This document shows positions 7,011 to 14,691 of a DNA stretch of 37,431 nucleotides, piece by piece. This stretch comes from DASUSH01 sp036375215 (lineage in GTDB: Bacteria > Actinomycetota > Thermoleophilia > Solirubrobacterales > 70-9), in the NCBI GenBank assembly GCA_036375215.1, contig DASUSH010000007.1, positions 1-37,431 on the forward strand, in the 5' to 3' direction. The notes under the pieces were generated by a model, which was given only the letters and a program-made list of their open reading frames with translations, had not been told where the DNA came from and searched no databases. The position numbers and the translations under genes are program-made. Position 1 is the stretch's first letter, and the number at the start of each line of letters is the position of its first letter.

Positions 7011-8291
7011 ATGACCGACCTCCCCGACGACTTCCAGACCGCTCCCCTCGCCGAGCTCGATCCCGAGATCGCCCGGGTGCTGGACCGCGAGCTCGCGCGC
7101 CAGCAGGGCACCCTGGAGATGATCGCCTCCGAGAACTTCGTCCCCCAGGCCGTCCTCGACGCGACCGGCTCGGTGCTCACGAACAAGTACGCGGAGGGCT
7201 ACCCGGGGCGCCGCTACTACGGCGGCTGCGAGGAGGTCGACGTCGCCGAGCAGCTCGCGATCGACCGCGCCAAGGAGCTCTTCGGCGCCGAGCACGCGAA
7301 CGTGCAGCCGCACTCGGGCGCGCAGGCCAACAACGCCGCCTACATGGCGATGATCGAGCCCGGCGACACGATCATGGGGATGGCGCTCGACCACGGCGGC
7401 CACCTCACCCACGGGATGAAGCTGAACGTCTCGGGCCGCCTCTACAACGTCGTCCCCTACCACGTGCGCCGCGAGGACCTGCGCTGCGACATGGAGGAGG
7501 TCGAGCGGCTCGCCCGCGAGCACGAGCCGAACGTGATCGTCGCCGGCTGGTCGGCCTACCCCCGGCACCTCGACTTCGCGGCCTTCCGCGAGATCGCCGA
7601 CTCCGTGGGCGCCAGGCTGTTCGTCGACATGGCCCACTTCGCCGGACTCGTCGCCGCCGGCGAGCACCCGAGCCCGGTCCCGCACGCCGACATCGTCACG
7701 ACGACGATCCACAAGACGCTCTGCGGCCCGCGCAGCGGCATGATCCTCTGCCGCTCAGAGCTCCAGAAGGACGTCGACCGCTCGGTCTTTCCCGGCCAGC
7801 AGGGCGGCCCGCTCATGCACGTGATCGCGGCGAAGGCGGTCGCGCTCGGGATCGCGGCCTCGGAGCCATTCCGCGAGCGCCAGCGCCGGACCGTCGCGAA
7901 CGCGAAGGCGTTCGCCGCCGAGCTGATCGAGGGCGGCGTCGACGTCCTCACCGGCGGCACCGACGTCCACCTCGTGCTCGTCGACCTCACCCCGACCGGC
8001 CTCGACGGCAAGACCGCCGAGCAGCGACTCGCCGACGTCGGCATCACCGTCAACTTCAACGCGATCCCGTTCGACGAGCGCCCGCCGATGAACCCCTCGG
8101 GCCTGCGGATCGGCACGCCCGCCCTCACCACGCGCGGGATGGGGGAGGACGAGATGCGCGAGATCGCGCAGGTGACCTGCGCGGCCCTCTCGGACCGCTT
8201 CGACTCCGAGCGCGAGTCGCTCGCCGAGCGTACCCGGGCGCTCATGGACCGCTTCCCGCTCTACCCCCAGCTCTCCGCGGCGGCGGTCTAG
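7011..8291 (+). CDS. glyA: Serine hydroxymethyltransferase
   Basis: The 426-residue product is a full-length, PLP-dependent SHMT, which interconverts serine and glycine while charging tetrahydrofolate with a one-carbon unit in the cytosol. Landmarks are the N-terminal MIASENFVPQAVL and YAEGYPGRRYYGG, the PLP-contact HSGAQAN (101-107), DMAHFAGL with D206 and H209, and the Schiff-base lysine K235 in TTTIHKTLCGPRSG. The segment after the lysine differs slightly from the common HKTLRGPRGG. It is a single gene with about 45 bases of free leader behind the broken ORF, and a glycosyltransferase gene starts 31 bases downstream. Confidence 0.96.
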   Translation: MTDLPDDFQTAPLAELDPEIARVLDRELARQQGTLEMIASENFVPQAVLDATGSVLTNKYAEGYPGRRYYGGCEEVDVAEQLAIDRAKELFGAEHANVQPHSGAQANNAAYMAMIEPGDTIMGMALDHGGHLTHGMKLNVSGRLYNVVPYHVRREDLRCDMEEVERLAREHEPNVIVAGWSAYPRHLDFAAFREIADSVGARLFVDMAHFAGLVAAGEHPSPVPHADIVTTTIHKTLCGPRSGMILCRSELQKDVDRSVFPGQQGGPLMHVIAAKAVALGIAASEPFRERQRRTVANAKAFAAELIEGGVDVLTGGTDVHLVLVDLTPTGLDGKTAEQRLADVGITVNFNAIPFDERPPMNPSGLRIGTPALTTRGMGEDEMREIAQVTCAALSDRFDSERESLAERTRALMDRFPLYPQLSAAAV

Positions 8292-8322
8292 CGGGGATCC
8301 GCGCGAAGGGGCGCCCACGTCC

Positions 8323-9321
8323 GTGGCCCGCGTCCTCTACGTCTACAGCCGCCGCAACACCTTCACCAGGATCGACCTGGAGGCCCTCCGGGAGCGCTAC
8401 GACGTCGAGGAGTACTTCCAGGACGGGCCGCTTCCCCGCCCGCGCGAGCTGCACGCGAAGCTCCGCCGCTGCGACGTCGTCTTCGGCTGGTTCGCCTCCT
8501 GGCACACCCTCGCCGCGCTCACCGGCGCGAAGCTGCTGCGAAAGCCGACGGTGCTGATCATCGGCGGCTTCGACACGGCCGCCGTGCCCGAGATCAACTA
8601 CGGCAACCAGCAGGACCGGATCCGCGGCCTGCGAGCGCGGCTCGCGATCGCCCGCGCGGACCGCCTGATCACCAACTCGAACTACCTCGAGGGCGAGATC
8701 GAGCGCAACCTCGGGATCCCGCCCGAGCGGGTGCGCGTCGTCCACCACGGCCTCGCCGACCGGTTCGGCGAGCCGGCCGGCGAGCCCGAGGGCGACGGGC
8801 GCGTCGCGCTCACGGTCGGCGCGGTGCACGCCTGGAACCTCGAGCGCAAGGGCCACCGCGCCTTCGTCGAGGCGGCGCGCGAGCTCCCCGACGTCGAGTT
8901 CGTCCTTGCCGGCGGCTGGGAGGGGGACGCCATCGATCGCCTGCGCGCGCTCGCCTCCGACAACGTCACCTTCACCGGCTACCTCTCCGACGCCGAGCTC
9001 GACGCCGAGTTCCGGCGCGCCGGCGTCTACGTCCAGGCTTCGTGGCACGAGGGCTTCGGGCTCGCCGTCGCCGAGGCGATGCTCGCCGGCTGCGTGCCGG
9101 TCGTCACCGACGCCGGCGCCCTCCCCGAGGTCGTCGGCGACACCGGCGTGACGATCCCCGCGGTCGACGCCGGCGACATCGCTGCCGGGGTCCGCGAGGC
9201 GATCGGGCTCTGGCCCGAGCGGGGATTCGCCGCCCGCGCGCGGGTGCTCGAGCGCTTCCCGCTCTCCGCCCGCGCCGAGGGGATCCGCGCCGAGGTCGAG
9301 GCCGCGCTGGGGGAGCGGTAG
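8323..9321 (+). CDS. Family 4 (GT-B) glycosyltransferase
   Basis: The 332-residue product has the two-domain GT-B architecture. The N-terminal acceptor domain is shortened (MARVLYVYSRRNTFTR onward). The C-terminal domain is typical GT4, with the EX7E nucleotide-sugar motif in EGFGLAVAEAMLAGCVPVVTD-like context near residues 245-265 and VGAVHAWNLERKG before it. It should transfer a sugar from an NDP-donor to a glycan or lipid acceptor on the cytoplasmic side of the membrane. Donor and acceptor cannot be told from sequence. The start is GTG at 8323 with AAGGGG about 12 bases upstream. The next glycan gene (10629) was probably its neighbour before the ATPase gene at 9459 arrived. Confidence 0.88.
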   Translation: MARVLYVYSRRNTFTRIDLEALRERYDVEEYFQDGPLPRPRELHAKLRRCDVVFGWFASWHTLAALTGAKLLRKPTVLIIGGFDTAAVPEINYGNQQDRIRGLRARLAIARADRLITNSNYLEGEIERNLGIPPERVRVVHHGLADRFGEPAGEPEGDGRVALTVGAVHAWNLERKGHRAFVEAARELPDVEFVLAGGWEGDAIDRLRALASDNVTFTGYLSDAELDAEFRRAGVYVQASWHEGFGLAVAEAMLAGCVPVVTDAGALPEVVGDTGVTIPAVDAGDIAAGVREAIGLWPERGFAARARVLERFPLSARAEGIRAEVEAALGER

Positions 9322-9359
9322 GGCGTTTTCCGTGTTTCTGGCGACGCCGGGATTACGAT

Positions 9360-9421
9360 CCTCGTCGAACCCGTAGCAAGATCCTCGTCTAACCCGTAGC
9401 GATTCCCTCGTGAAACCCGTA
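9360..9421 (+). repeat. Three 16-bp direct repeats at 23-bp spacing upstream of the ATPase gene
   Basis: CCTCGTNNAACCCGTA occurs at 9360-9375, 9383-9398 and 9406-9421. The variable dinucleotide is CG, CT and GA. Successive starts are exactly 23 bases apart. The third copy runs into TATATT (9420-9425), a good -10 candidate for the ATPase gene. The pattern looks like a multi-site operator or an iteron. No other copy was seen in the window. Confidence 0.85.
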
Positions 9422-9425
9422 TATT
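9420..9425 (+). promoter_or_regulatory. Candidate -10 element (TATATT) for the ATPase gene
   Basis: TATATT is the best match to a sigma-70 -10 box in the 9322-9458 gap and overlaps the last base pairs of the third direct repeat. A transcript from about 9432 would have a leader of roughly 27 bases containing GGGAG five bases before ATG 9459. Binding of a protein to the repeats would be expected to block this promoter. Confidence 0.4.
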
Positions 9426-9458
9426 CTTTCGGCCGAGCCCGTGTGCGCGGGAGTGGAG

Positions 9459-10616
9459 ATGCCCAGAGCCCTGAACCCATTCACCTGGACCGACGTCGTG
9501 CAAATCGACAACGCGGTTCCACGACGGGCCTTCACCGAGCAAGTGGCCCTCACCTTGAAGGGCGGAACGCACGTCTCCCTCTTCGGGCCGAGGGGGACCG
9601 GAAAGTCGAGCTTCCTCCTCGAGGAGGCCGAAGAGCTCGCACGAGACCACGGCCCCGACGCGCCGCCCTGGTCGATGATCATCGTGGACCTGCGCACGGC
9701 GATCAGCATCCCGGCGTTCGTCGGGGTCGTCAGCGCGGCGCTCGGCGCACACCCCGACAAACGACTGCGTCGAAGAGCGACGAACGCGTTCCGAGACCTC
9801 GAGAAAGAGATCGGCATCAACCTCGGCGTTTTCAAAGCGGGCGTCAAGACCCGCGGTACCGACCTCAATGACGAAGTCATCCTGAGATCCCAGCTGGCGG
9901 CCCTGCCGAAGGTCTCCGAGCATTTGGTGATCGCCTTCGACGAATTCCAGCGACTCAACAACTGCCCCGGCGAGCCCCTGAGTCAGATCCGATCGGCGCT
10001 GATGGGGCCCGAGCACGCCGGTCACGTTTCGCTCTTGTTCACCGGCAGCCTGAGAGAGCGACTGCAGTTGATGCTCAAGACGGATACGGAGCCGATCTGG
10101 GACCAAGCCCACGACATGGATCTTCCGGACCTTCCGTTCGACGAGTTCGTGGAGTACATCCAGTTCCGCTTCGAGTCGGGTGGCCGGCCGATCCAAGACG
10201 AAGCCGCCGAACATCTCGTTCGGCTTGGCTCGAATCACCCCAAGCGAACCCAGCAGCTGGCGTGGAACGTCTGGGAGGCCGCCGACGACGGCGAAGAGGT
10301 CGACGTCGATCTCGTCGACGAGACCTACGAGGAGCTCGTCTCGAGCGAAGACCAGGTCGCGCAAGTGGTCGACAAGCTGCTCGGGGGGGACGACGCCGAG
10401 GTCAATGAGGCGCGAGCGCTCTTCTTGATCGGCGCCGGCGAGTCTCCCGGAAGTCGCAAGACGGCGAAGACCTACGGCCTAACCGACGAGAGCGCGGCCA
10501 CCCGAGCGGTCGACAGGCTCAGGTCCAGGGGGCTCGTCGCCCGGGGAAATGGTGACCATAAGATCGTTGATCCCCTTCTCGCTGAATGGTTGCGGCGCAA
10601 TAGCCCGATCCAGTAG
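9459..10616 (+). CDS. AAA+/archaeal-ATPase-like ATP-binding protein with C-terminal winged helix
   Basis: From ATG 9459 the product has 385 residues. Walker A is GPRGTGKSS (43-51) and Walker B is LVIAFDEF (156-163). A sensor-like LLFTGSLRER (about 192-201) and a GSNHPKRTQQLAWNVWEA segment (about 247-264) resemble the helical lid of PF01637-type and STAND ATPases. Residues about 325-375 look like a winged helix-turn-helix. A GTG at 9441 is an alternative start, but GGGAG sits five bases before the ATG. Codon use includes far more A/T-ending codons (AAA, GAA, CAA, TTT) than its neighbours, suggesting acquisition. It separates two glycan genes. The function of this family in bacteria is unknown; a DNA-linked or regulatory ATPase is possible. 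Confidence 0.82.
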   Translation: MPRALNPFTWTDVVQIDNAVPRRAFTEQVALTLKGGTHVSLFGPRGTGKSSFLLEEAEELARDHGPDAPPWSMIIVDLRTAISIPAFVGVVSAALGAHPDKRLRRRATNAFRDLEKEIGINLGVFKAGVKTRGTDLNDEVILRSQLAALPKVSEHLVIAFDEFQRLNNCPGEPLSQIRSALMGPEHAGHVSLLFTGSLRERLQLMLKTDTEPIWDQAHDMDLPDLPFDEFVEYIQFRFESGGRPIQDEAAEHLVRLGSNHPKRTQQLAWNVWEAADDGEEVDVDLVDETYEELVSSEDQVAQVVDKLLGGDDAEVNEARALFLIGAGESPGSRKTAKTYGLTDESAATRAVDRLRSRGLVARGNGDHKIVDPLLAEWLRRNSPIQ

Positions 10617-10628
10617 GACACCGCGCCG

Positions 10629-11666
10629 ATGAGGGTCTGGGTCGACTGCACGGCGGCGGCGCACCCGCTCGTCCTGCGCCCGATCGCCGAGGCGCTCGAG
10701 CGCGACGGCCACGAGGTCGCGATCACCACCCGGGAGTACGGGCAGACGACCGGGATCCTCGACCGCCTCGGCCTCCCGTACGAGGTCGTCGGCCGCCACG
10801 CGGGAGCCGGCACGGCGGCGAAGGCGCTCGCCGTCGCCGGCCGCAGCGCCGCGCTCGCGCGCTGGGCGCGCCCGCGGCGCTTCGACCTCGGCCTCGCCCA
10901 CGGTTCGGTGGACATCGCCGTCGTCGGCGCCCTGCTGAGGATCCCGACGGTCCAGATGCAGGACTACGAGCACGCCGGCCTGCAGCGCCGGGTGAGCTGG
11001 CGGATCGCCCGCCGCGTGCTCGTGCCCGACGCGATCCCCCTCGAGGCCCTCGAGCGCGCCGGGGCGAAGCCGTCCAAGGTCTTCCGCTACCCCGGCCTCA
11101 AGGAGGACTACTACCTCGCGGGCTTCGAGCCCAGCGCCGAGGTCATCGACGAGCTCGGGCTCCCGGGCCTCGGGATCTCCCCCGACCGCGCCGCCGACGC
11201 GCGCGTGCTCGCGGTCGTCCGCCCCCCGCCCGAGACCTCGGCCTATCACGCGGACAACCCGCTCTACGAGCGCGTCCTCGACCGGATCGCCGCCGACCCG
11301 GCCGCGGTGGCGGTCGTGGTCTCGCGCACCGAGCGCCAGCGCGCCGCGGCGCTCGCCCGCTCCGAGCCCTCCCTGGTCGTGCCCGAGCGGGCGATCGACG
11401 CCCAGAGCCTGATCGCATTCGCCGACCTCGTCGTCAGCGCGGGCGGCACGATGAACCGCGAGGCGGTCGCCCTCGGAACGCCCGTGTACACGATCTTCAC
11501 CGGTGCGATGGGCGCCGTCGACGAGCGCCTGATCGCCGACGGGCTCCTGCGGCCGCTCGGGGACCCGGCCGCGATCGAGCTGCGCAAGCGCGAGGGCGTC
11601 CCCGGCGTCCGCACCCCCCGCGATCCTCAGGTCCTCGTGGACGCGATCCTCGCAGCATGCTCGTAG
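10629..11666 (+). CDS. DUF354 family protein, predicted GT-B fold
   Basis: The 345-residue product begins MRVWVDCTAAAHPLVLRP and shows the DUF354 pattern. The front half resembles UDP-GlcNAc 2-epimerase/MurG folds (HEVAITTREYGQT, LAHGSVDIAVVGALLRIPTVQ). The rear half has the nucleotide-binding-like SAGGTMNREAVALGTPVYTIF. Archaeal and actinobacterial members occur in polysaccharide and lipid-glycan loci, but their reaction is not established. It starts 12 bases after the ATPase stop and overlaps the following wecA-like start by ten bases, so it is coupled to that gene. Role in lipid-linked glycan assembly is inferred from context. Confidence 0.85.
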   Translation: MRVWVDCTAAAHPLVLRPIAEALERDGHEVAITTREYGQTTGILDRLGLPYEVVGRHAGAGTAAKALAVAGRSAALARWARPRRFDLGLAHGSVDIAVVGALLRIPTVQMQDYEHAGLQRRVSWRIARRVLVPDAIPLEALERAGAKPSKVFRYPGLKEDYYLAGFEPSAEVIDELGLPGLGISPDRAADARVLAVVRPPPETSAYHADNPLYERVLDRIAADPAAVAVVVSRTERQRAAALARSEPSLVVPERAIDAQSLIAFADLVVSAGGTMNREAVALGTPVYTIFTGAMGAVDERLIADGLLRPLGDPAAIELRKREGVPGVRTPRDPQVLVDAILAACS

Positions 11667-12943
11667 ACGGCCGCCCCGAATCGATCCAGGTCCTCTTGGC
11701 CTTCGCCGTGGCGGCGGTCGTCGCCTGGCTGCTCGTGCCCCTGACCGAGAAGCTCGCCCACAAGATCGGCGCGATCGACGTCCCCCGCGAGCGCAGCCTG
11801 CACGTGACCCCGACGCCGAAGCTCGGCGGGCTCGCGATCCTCGCCGGGGTGCTGGTCTCCGGGGTGCTCTGGATGCAGGGCGGCGACCAGACCGCGGCGA
11901 TCCTCGCCGGCGCCACGGTGATCGCGGCGTTCGGCGTGCTCGACGACGTCTACGAGCTACCGGCGGCGCCGAAGCTCGCCGGCCAGGTGATCGCCGCGAT
12001 CATCCCCGTCCAGGCGGGGGTCAAGGCCGGCGCCTTCACGCTGCCGTTCCTCGGGCGCCTCGAGCCGGGCTCGGTGAACCTCTTCGACGCGCCGCTCGTC
12101 GGCGAGGTCGACGTCGCCTTCGTGCTCACCGTGATCGGGATCGTCGCGGTCGTCAACATCATCAACTTCATCGACGGCATGGACGGGCTCGCGGCCGGGG
12201 TGTGCGTGATCTCCGGCGTCACCCTGGCGGTGATCGCGCTCTCGCTCGACCGCCCCGGCGCCGCCGTGCTCGCCGCGCTCACCGCGGGCGGCGCGCTCGG
12301 CTTCCTCCGCCACGGCTTCCCGCCCGCCTCGAGCTTCATGGGCGATACGGGCTCCAACCTGCTCGGCTTCCTGCTCGCCTGCGTGGCGATCCAGGGGGCG
12401 CTCAAGACCAACGCGGTGGTCGCCCTCTTCTTCCCGCTCGTCGTGCTGGCGATCCCGATCCTCGACTCCAGCTTCGTGATCGCCAAGCGGCTCAAGTACC
12501 GCCAGCCGATCTACCAGGCCGACACCTGGCACTTCCACCACCGCATGGCGGCGATCGGCTTCTCGCAGCGCCGCACCCTCGCGTACCTCTATGGGTGGGC
12601 GATCGTGCTCGCCGGGATGGCGCTCGCGCTGCGCTTCGTCCCGTACTCCGACGACCACGGCAACTTCGACGCCGCCTGGACGGTCGTGATCCTGCTCTGC
12701 GGGCTCGCGGCGCTCGCGGCGAGCGTCTACCTCGTGATCGTGCTCGAGATCCTCAAGCTGCGCCGCTTCCGGGTCCGCAGCCTCGGCGCCGCCGGCGTCG
12801 TGCTGCCCGCGGAGGAGGTCGACCGCGGCGTCGTCCGCGAGCTCGAGACGGGCACCTTCGAGGCGGTCGACCCCGGCACCGGCGAGGTGCGCGCGATCGA
12901 TCCCGACACCGGCGAGCTCGAGGCGCGCCCTCCGCCCGGCTAG
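11657..12943 (+). CDS. wecA: WecA/TagO-type polyprenyl-phosphate sugar-1-phosphate transferase
   Basis: The 428-residue membrane enzyme belongs to the MraY/WecA family, which transfers a HexNAc-1-phosphate from a UDP-sugar to undecaprenyl (or decaprenyl) phosphate to start lipid-linked glycan synthesis. About ten hydrophobic segments are present. Catalytic motifs are GVLDDVYELPAAPK (DD at 96-97), INFIDGMDGLAAG (about 169-181), FMGDTGSNLLGF and the cytosolic HFHHRM loop that separates WecA from MraY. A C-terminal extension of about 60 residues (EEVDRGVVRE onward) is hydrophilic and rich in Asp, Glu and Gly. The place just before the ATP synthase operon is the same as that of the Mycobacterium rfe gene. 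Donor sugar specificity is not visible. Confidence 0.93.
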   Translation: MLVDGRPESIQVLLAFAVAAVVAWLLVPLTEKLAHKIGAIDVPRERSLHVTPTPKLGGLAILAGVLVSGVLWMQGGDQTAAILAGATVIAAFGVLDDVYELPAAPKLAGQVIAAIIPVQAGVKAGAFTLPFLGRLEPGSVNLFDAPLVGEVDVAFVLTVIGIVAVVNIINFIDGMDGLAAGVCVISGVTLAVIALSLDRPGAAVLAALTAGGALGFLRHGFPPASSFMGDTGSNLLGFLLACVAIQGALKTNAVVALFFPLVVLAIPILDSSFVIAKRLKYRQPIYQADTWHFHHRMAAIGFSQRRTLAYLYGWAIVLAGMALALRFVPYSDDHGNFDAAWTVVILLCGLAALAASVYLVIVLEILKLRRFRVRSLGAAGVVLPAEEVDRGVVRELETGTFEAVDPGTGEVRAIDPDTGELEARPPPG

Positions 12944-13028
12944 GCGCACCCGCGGGCCGGCGACGGCGAGCGACTTTGTAGCGCTCGACATTACCTCCGA
13001 GGTGAGGTTCCATAAGCCGACTTTCGGC

Positions 13029-13034
13029 TAGGCT
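13029..13034 (+). promoter_or_regulatory. Candidate -10 element (TAGGCT) for the ATP synthase operon
   Basis: TAGGCT lies in the 232-bp gap between wecA and atpZ and fits the TAGNNT form seen before other genes here. A transcript starting near 13041 would have a leader of about 135 bases that includes the hairpin and T-run at 13051-13096. The -35 region is weak (near TTCCAT). Just upstream, ACCTC-C-GAGGT at about 12993-13003 is a short palindrome that might be an operator. Confidence 0.35.
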
Positions 13035-13050
13035 TGAGCCGTTGTTCGAC

Positions 13051-13096
13051 GTCGGCTGCGGGAGCCCAGGGGGTTTCCGCCGCCGGCCATTTTTTT
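13051..13096 (+). terminator. Intrinsic terminator or attenuator before the atp operon
   Basis: GTCGGCTGCGG (13051-13061) can pair with CCGCCGCCGGC (13077-13087) with one G-U and one mismatch over 11 positions. Seven T residues follow at 13090-13096. It is the only strong hairpin-plus-T-run I found in the window. It would end wecA transcripts. If the promoter at 13029 is real, it lies inside the atp leader, where it would act as an attenuator. An overlapping alternative hairpin, GGCT-GCGGG-AGCC, uses the left arm and could compete. Confidence 0.6.
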
Positions 13097-13175
13097 CCCC
13101 GACCGCTCTCCCTTTCCCTACGGAACCCATTGGCATCCGACGATCAGGAAACCCCCGGCTCGAGATGGCCGCGCG

Positions 13176-13355
13176 ATGAGCGGGGACGGCTCCGCCGCGG
13201 GCTTTCTCTTGATCGGGTCGATGGTCCTGCTCGGTGCCGTCGGGTACGGGATCGGCTCGTTTGTGGATCTCGCCGTCCCGGCAGGGGTGGCCGGCCTGTT
13301 CATCGGCGTCTTCGTGGGGCTCGGACTTGTCTACGCTCGCTTTAGAACCCGCTAG
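13176..13355 (+). CDS. atpZ: AtpZ/AtpI-family small membrane protein
   Basis: A 59-residue frame from ATG 13176 encodes two hydrophobic helices, about 9-31 and 35-54, with GYGIGSFVD between them and a basic end YARFRTR. This is the shape of AtpZ-type proteins (ATPase_gene1 family) that precede atpB in many F-type operons. They are thought to help c-ring assembly or Mg2+ handling. It is short of most gene-finding cut-offs. The next gene begins inside it (TTG 13327), a 29-base overlap suggesting translational coupling. No strong Shine-Dalgarno is present; a four-codon ATG frame (13165) overlaps its start as ATGA. Confidence 0.75.
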   Translation: MSGDGSAAGFLLIGSMVLLGAVGYGIGSFVDLAVPAGVAGLFIGVFVGLGLVYARFRTR

Positions 13356-13746
13356 CGGCGCCGACGGCGGCCGTCTCGCCCTGGTCGCCCGCTACGCGGA
13401 CCTCATCCTGCTCGCGGTGGCGCTGCCGGTCTTCCTGATCGCCGGCCTGCCGATCGCCGCCTACCTCGCGATCGGCGCCGCCTGGCTCGTCCAGCGGGCG
13501 ATCCAGCATTGGGCGGGCACGCGGATGGCGAGCGTGCCCGGCCGGTTCTCGGCGCTCCGCCTGATCGCGGGCTCGTTCATCGCCCGGCTCTGGCTCCTGA
13601 CGGTCGCGATCCTCCTCGTCGGCTTGCTCAGCGACGACGACACCGGTCTCGCGGCCGCGGTCCTCGCCGCGGCCCTGGTCACCGCCAACCTCGCCGGCGA
13701 GGCGCTCGTCCGCCTCTCCGCCGCGAGCCGGGAGGAGGCGAGATGA
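13327..13746 (+). CDS. ATP synthase-associated membrane protein (AtpI-like)
   Basis: The product is about 139 residues if translation begins at TTG 13327. It has four hydrophobic segments (YADLILLAVALPVFLIAGL, IAAYLAIGAAWLVQ, FIARLWLLTVAILLVGLL and AAVLAAALVTANLAG). Its position between atpZ and atpB and its size match the variable AtpI/subunit-I-like protein of actinobacterial operons. It has no catalytic motif; an assembly role is inferred from family position. The reading frame is open from 13234, but residues before 13327 overlap atpZ in another frame and look non-coding. The start is uncertain, with alternatives near 13384. Its stop overlaps the atpB start in ATGA. Confidence 0.75.
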   Translation: MSTLALEPASGADGGRLALVARYADLILLAVALPVFLIAGLPIAAYLAIGAAWLVQRAIQHWAGTRMASVPGRFSALRLIAGSFIARLWLLTVAILLVGLLSDDDTGLAAAVLAAALVTANLAGEALVRLSAASREEAR

Positions 13747-14648
13747 GCCGCAAGCTCAAGGTCCTGACCGCGTTCGCGCTCTACTTCCTGATCACGATCG
13801 CGTTCGTCGTGATCTTCGGCAACGAGGGCAAGAACGAGGACTTCCTGCCCCAGAACGAGTTCCTGCTCGATCCCTGGATCAGCCTCGACCTCGGCTTCGC
13901 CGACATGTCGATCAACAAGGCCGTCCTCTACCTGTTCCTCGCCAGCCTCGCGACGATCGGGACGATGACCTACATCGCCAATCGCATGCAGCGCGAGCCG
14001 AACAGGGTGCAGATGGCGGTCGAGCTCTCCTACGACCTGACCCGCGACATCGCCGGCAACATCCCCGAGGAGAAGCTGGCCAGGAAGTGGTTCCCCTATC
14101 TCGCGGCGCTCTTCTTCTTCATCTGGTTCTCGAACATGCTCGGCTACATCCCGCTGCCGACCAACACCGAGCACACGATCGACGTCTTCGGCCTCGAGAT
14201 CCCGAGCTTCGCGATCTACGCGGCCACCGCCAACATCTCGATCCCCCTGGTACTGGCGATCGTCTCGGTGATCGCCTACCACGTCGAGGGCATCCGCGCC
14301 CAGGGCGTCGGTAAGTACTTCGCGAGCTGGCTGCCCCCGGGACTCGAATCGATGAACGTCTTCGGCCGGGGAGCGATCTTCATGATCGAGGTCGTCTCGC
14401 ACATGGTGCGGGTGATCTCGCTCTCGGTCCGACTTTTCGCCAACGTCCTCGCCGGCCACCTGCTGATCCTGTTCATGGCCGGCGGGCTCGCGGTCCTGCT
14501 CGGGTTCGCCGCGCTCGGCGTCCTGACGTTCCCGATGGCGTTCGCCTTCTTCGTCTTCGAGATCGGCATCGTCGCGACGCTGCAGGCATTCATCTTCTCG
14601 ACGCTGACCGCGATCTATATTGGCGGCGCCACCGGCGAGGCCCATTAA
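13743..14648 (+). CDS. atpB: F-type ATP synthase subunit a
   Basis: The 301-residue membrane subunit forms the two proton half-channels facing the c-ring. The essential arginine is R230 in SLSVRLFANVLAGHLL. Other conserved parts are the SNMLGYIPLPTNTEHT loop and the C-terminal helix EIGIVATLQAFIFSTLTAIYIGG. The N-terminal region (about 1-60) has one membrane helix and an acidic stretch NEGKNEDFLPQNEF. ATG 13743 is chosen because GGAGG lies seven to ten bases upstream and it overlaps the preceding stop. The longer open frame from 13509 is spurious. It is the first core subunit of an operon with standard B-E-F-H-A-G-D-C order. Confidence 0.95.
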   Translation: MSRKLKVLTAFALYFLITIAFVVIFGNEGKNEDFLPQNEFLLDPWISLDLGFADMSINKAVLYLFLASLATIGTMTYIANRMQREPNRVQMAVELSYDLTRDIAGNIPEEKLARKWFPYLAALFFFIWFSNMLGYIPLPTNTEHTIDVFGLEIPSFAIYAATANISIPLVLAIVSVIAYHVEGIRAQGVGKYFASWLPPGLESMNVFGRGAIFMIEVVSHMVRVISLSVRLFANVLAGHLLILFMAGGLAVLLGFAALGVLTFPMAFAFFVFEIGIVATLQAFIFSTLTAIYIGGATGEAH

Positions 14649-14676
14649 GCGGCATTTCAGATGCTTTCAATCAAAG

Positions 14677-14684
14677 AAAAGGAG
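14677..14684 (+). promoter_or_regulatory. Strong Shine-Dalgarno (AAAAGGAG) of atpE
   Basis: AAAAGGAG lies seven bases before ATG 14692 in an unusually A-rich stretch (14664-14690). Most other genes in the window have weak or no such site. High translation of atpE is expected because each enzyme needs a ring of many c subunits, and the same feature is known for E. coli atpE. It fixes the atpE start. Confidence 0.8.
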
Positions 14685-14691
14685 TAACGAG

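Noticed and set aside
9360..9421. CRISPR-like array
   Set aside because: Units are 16 bp with 7-bp spacers and only three copies, far from CRISPR dimensions, and no cas gene is present.
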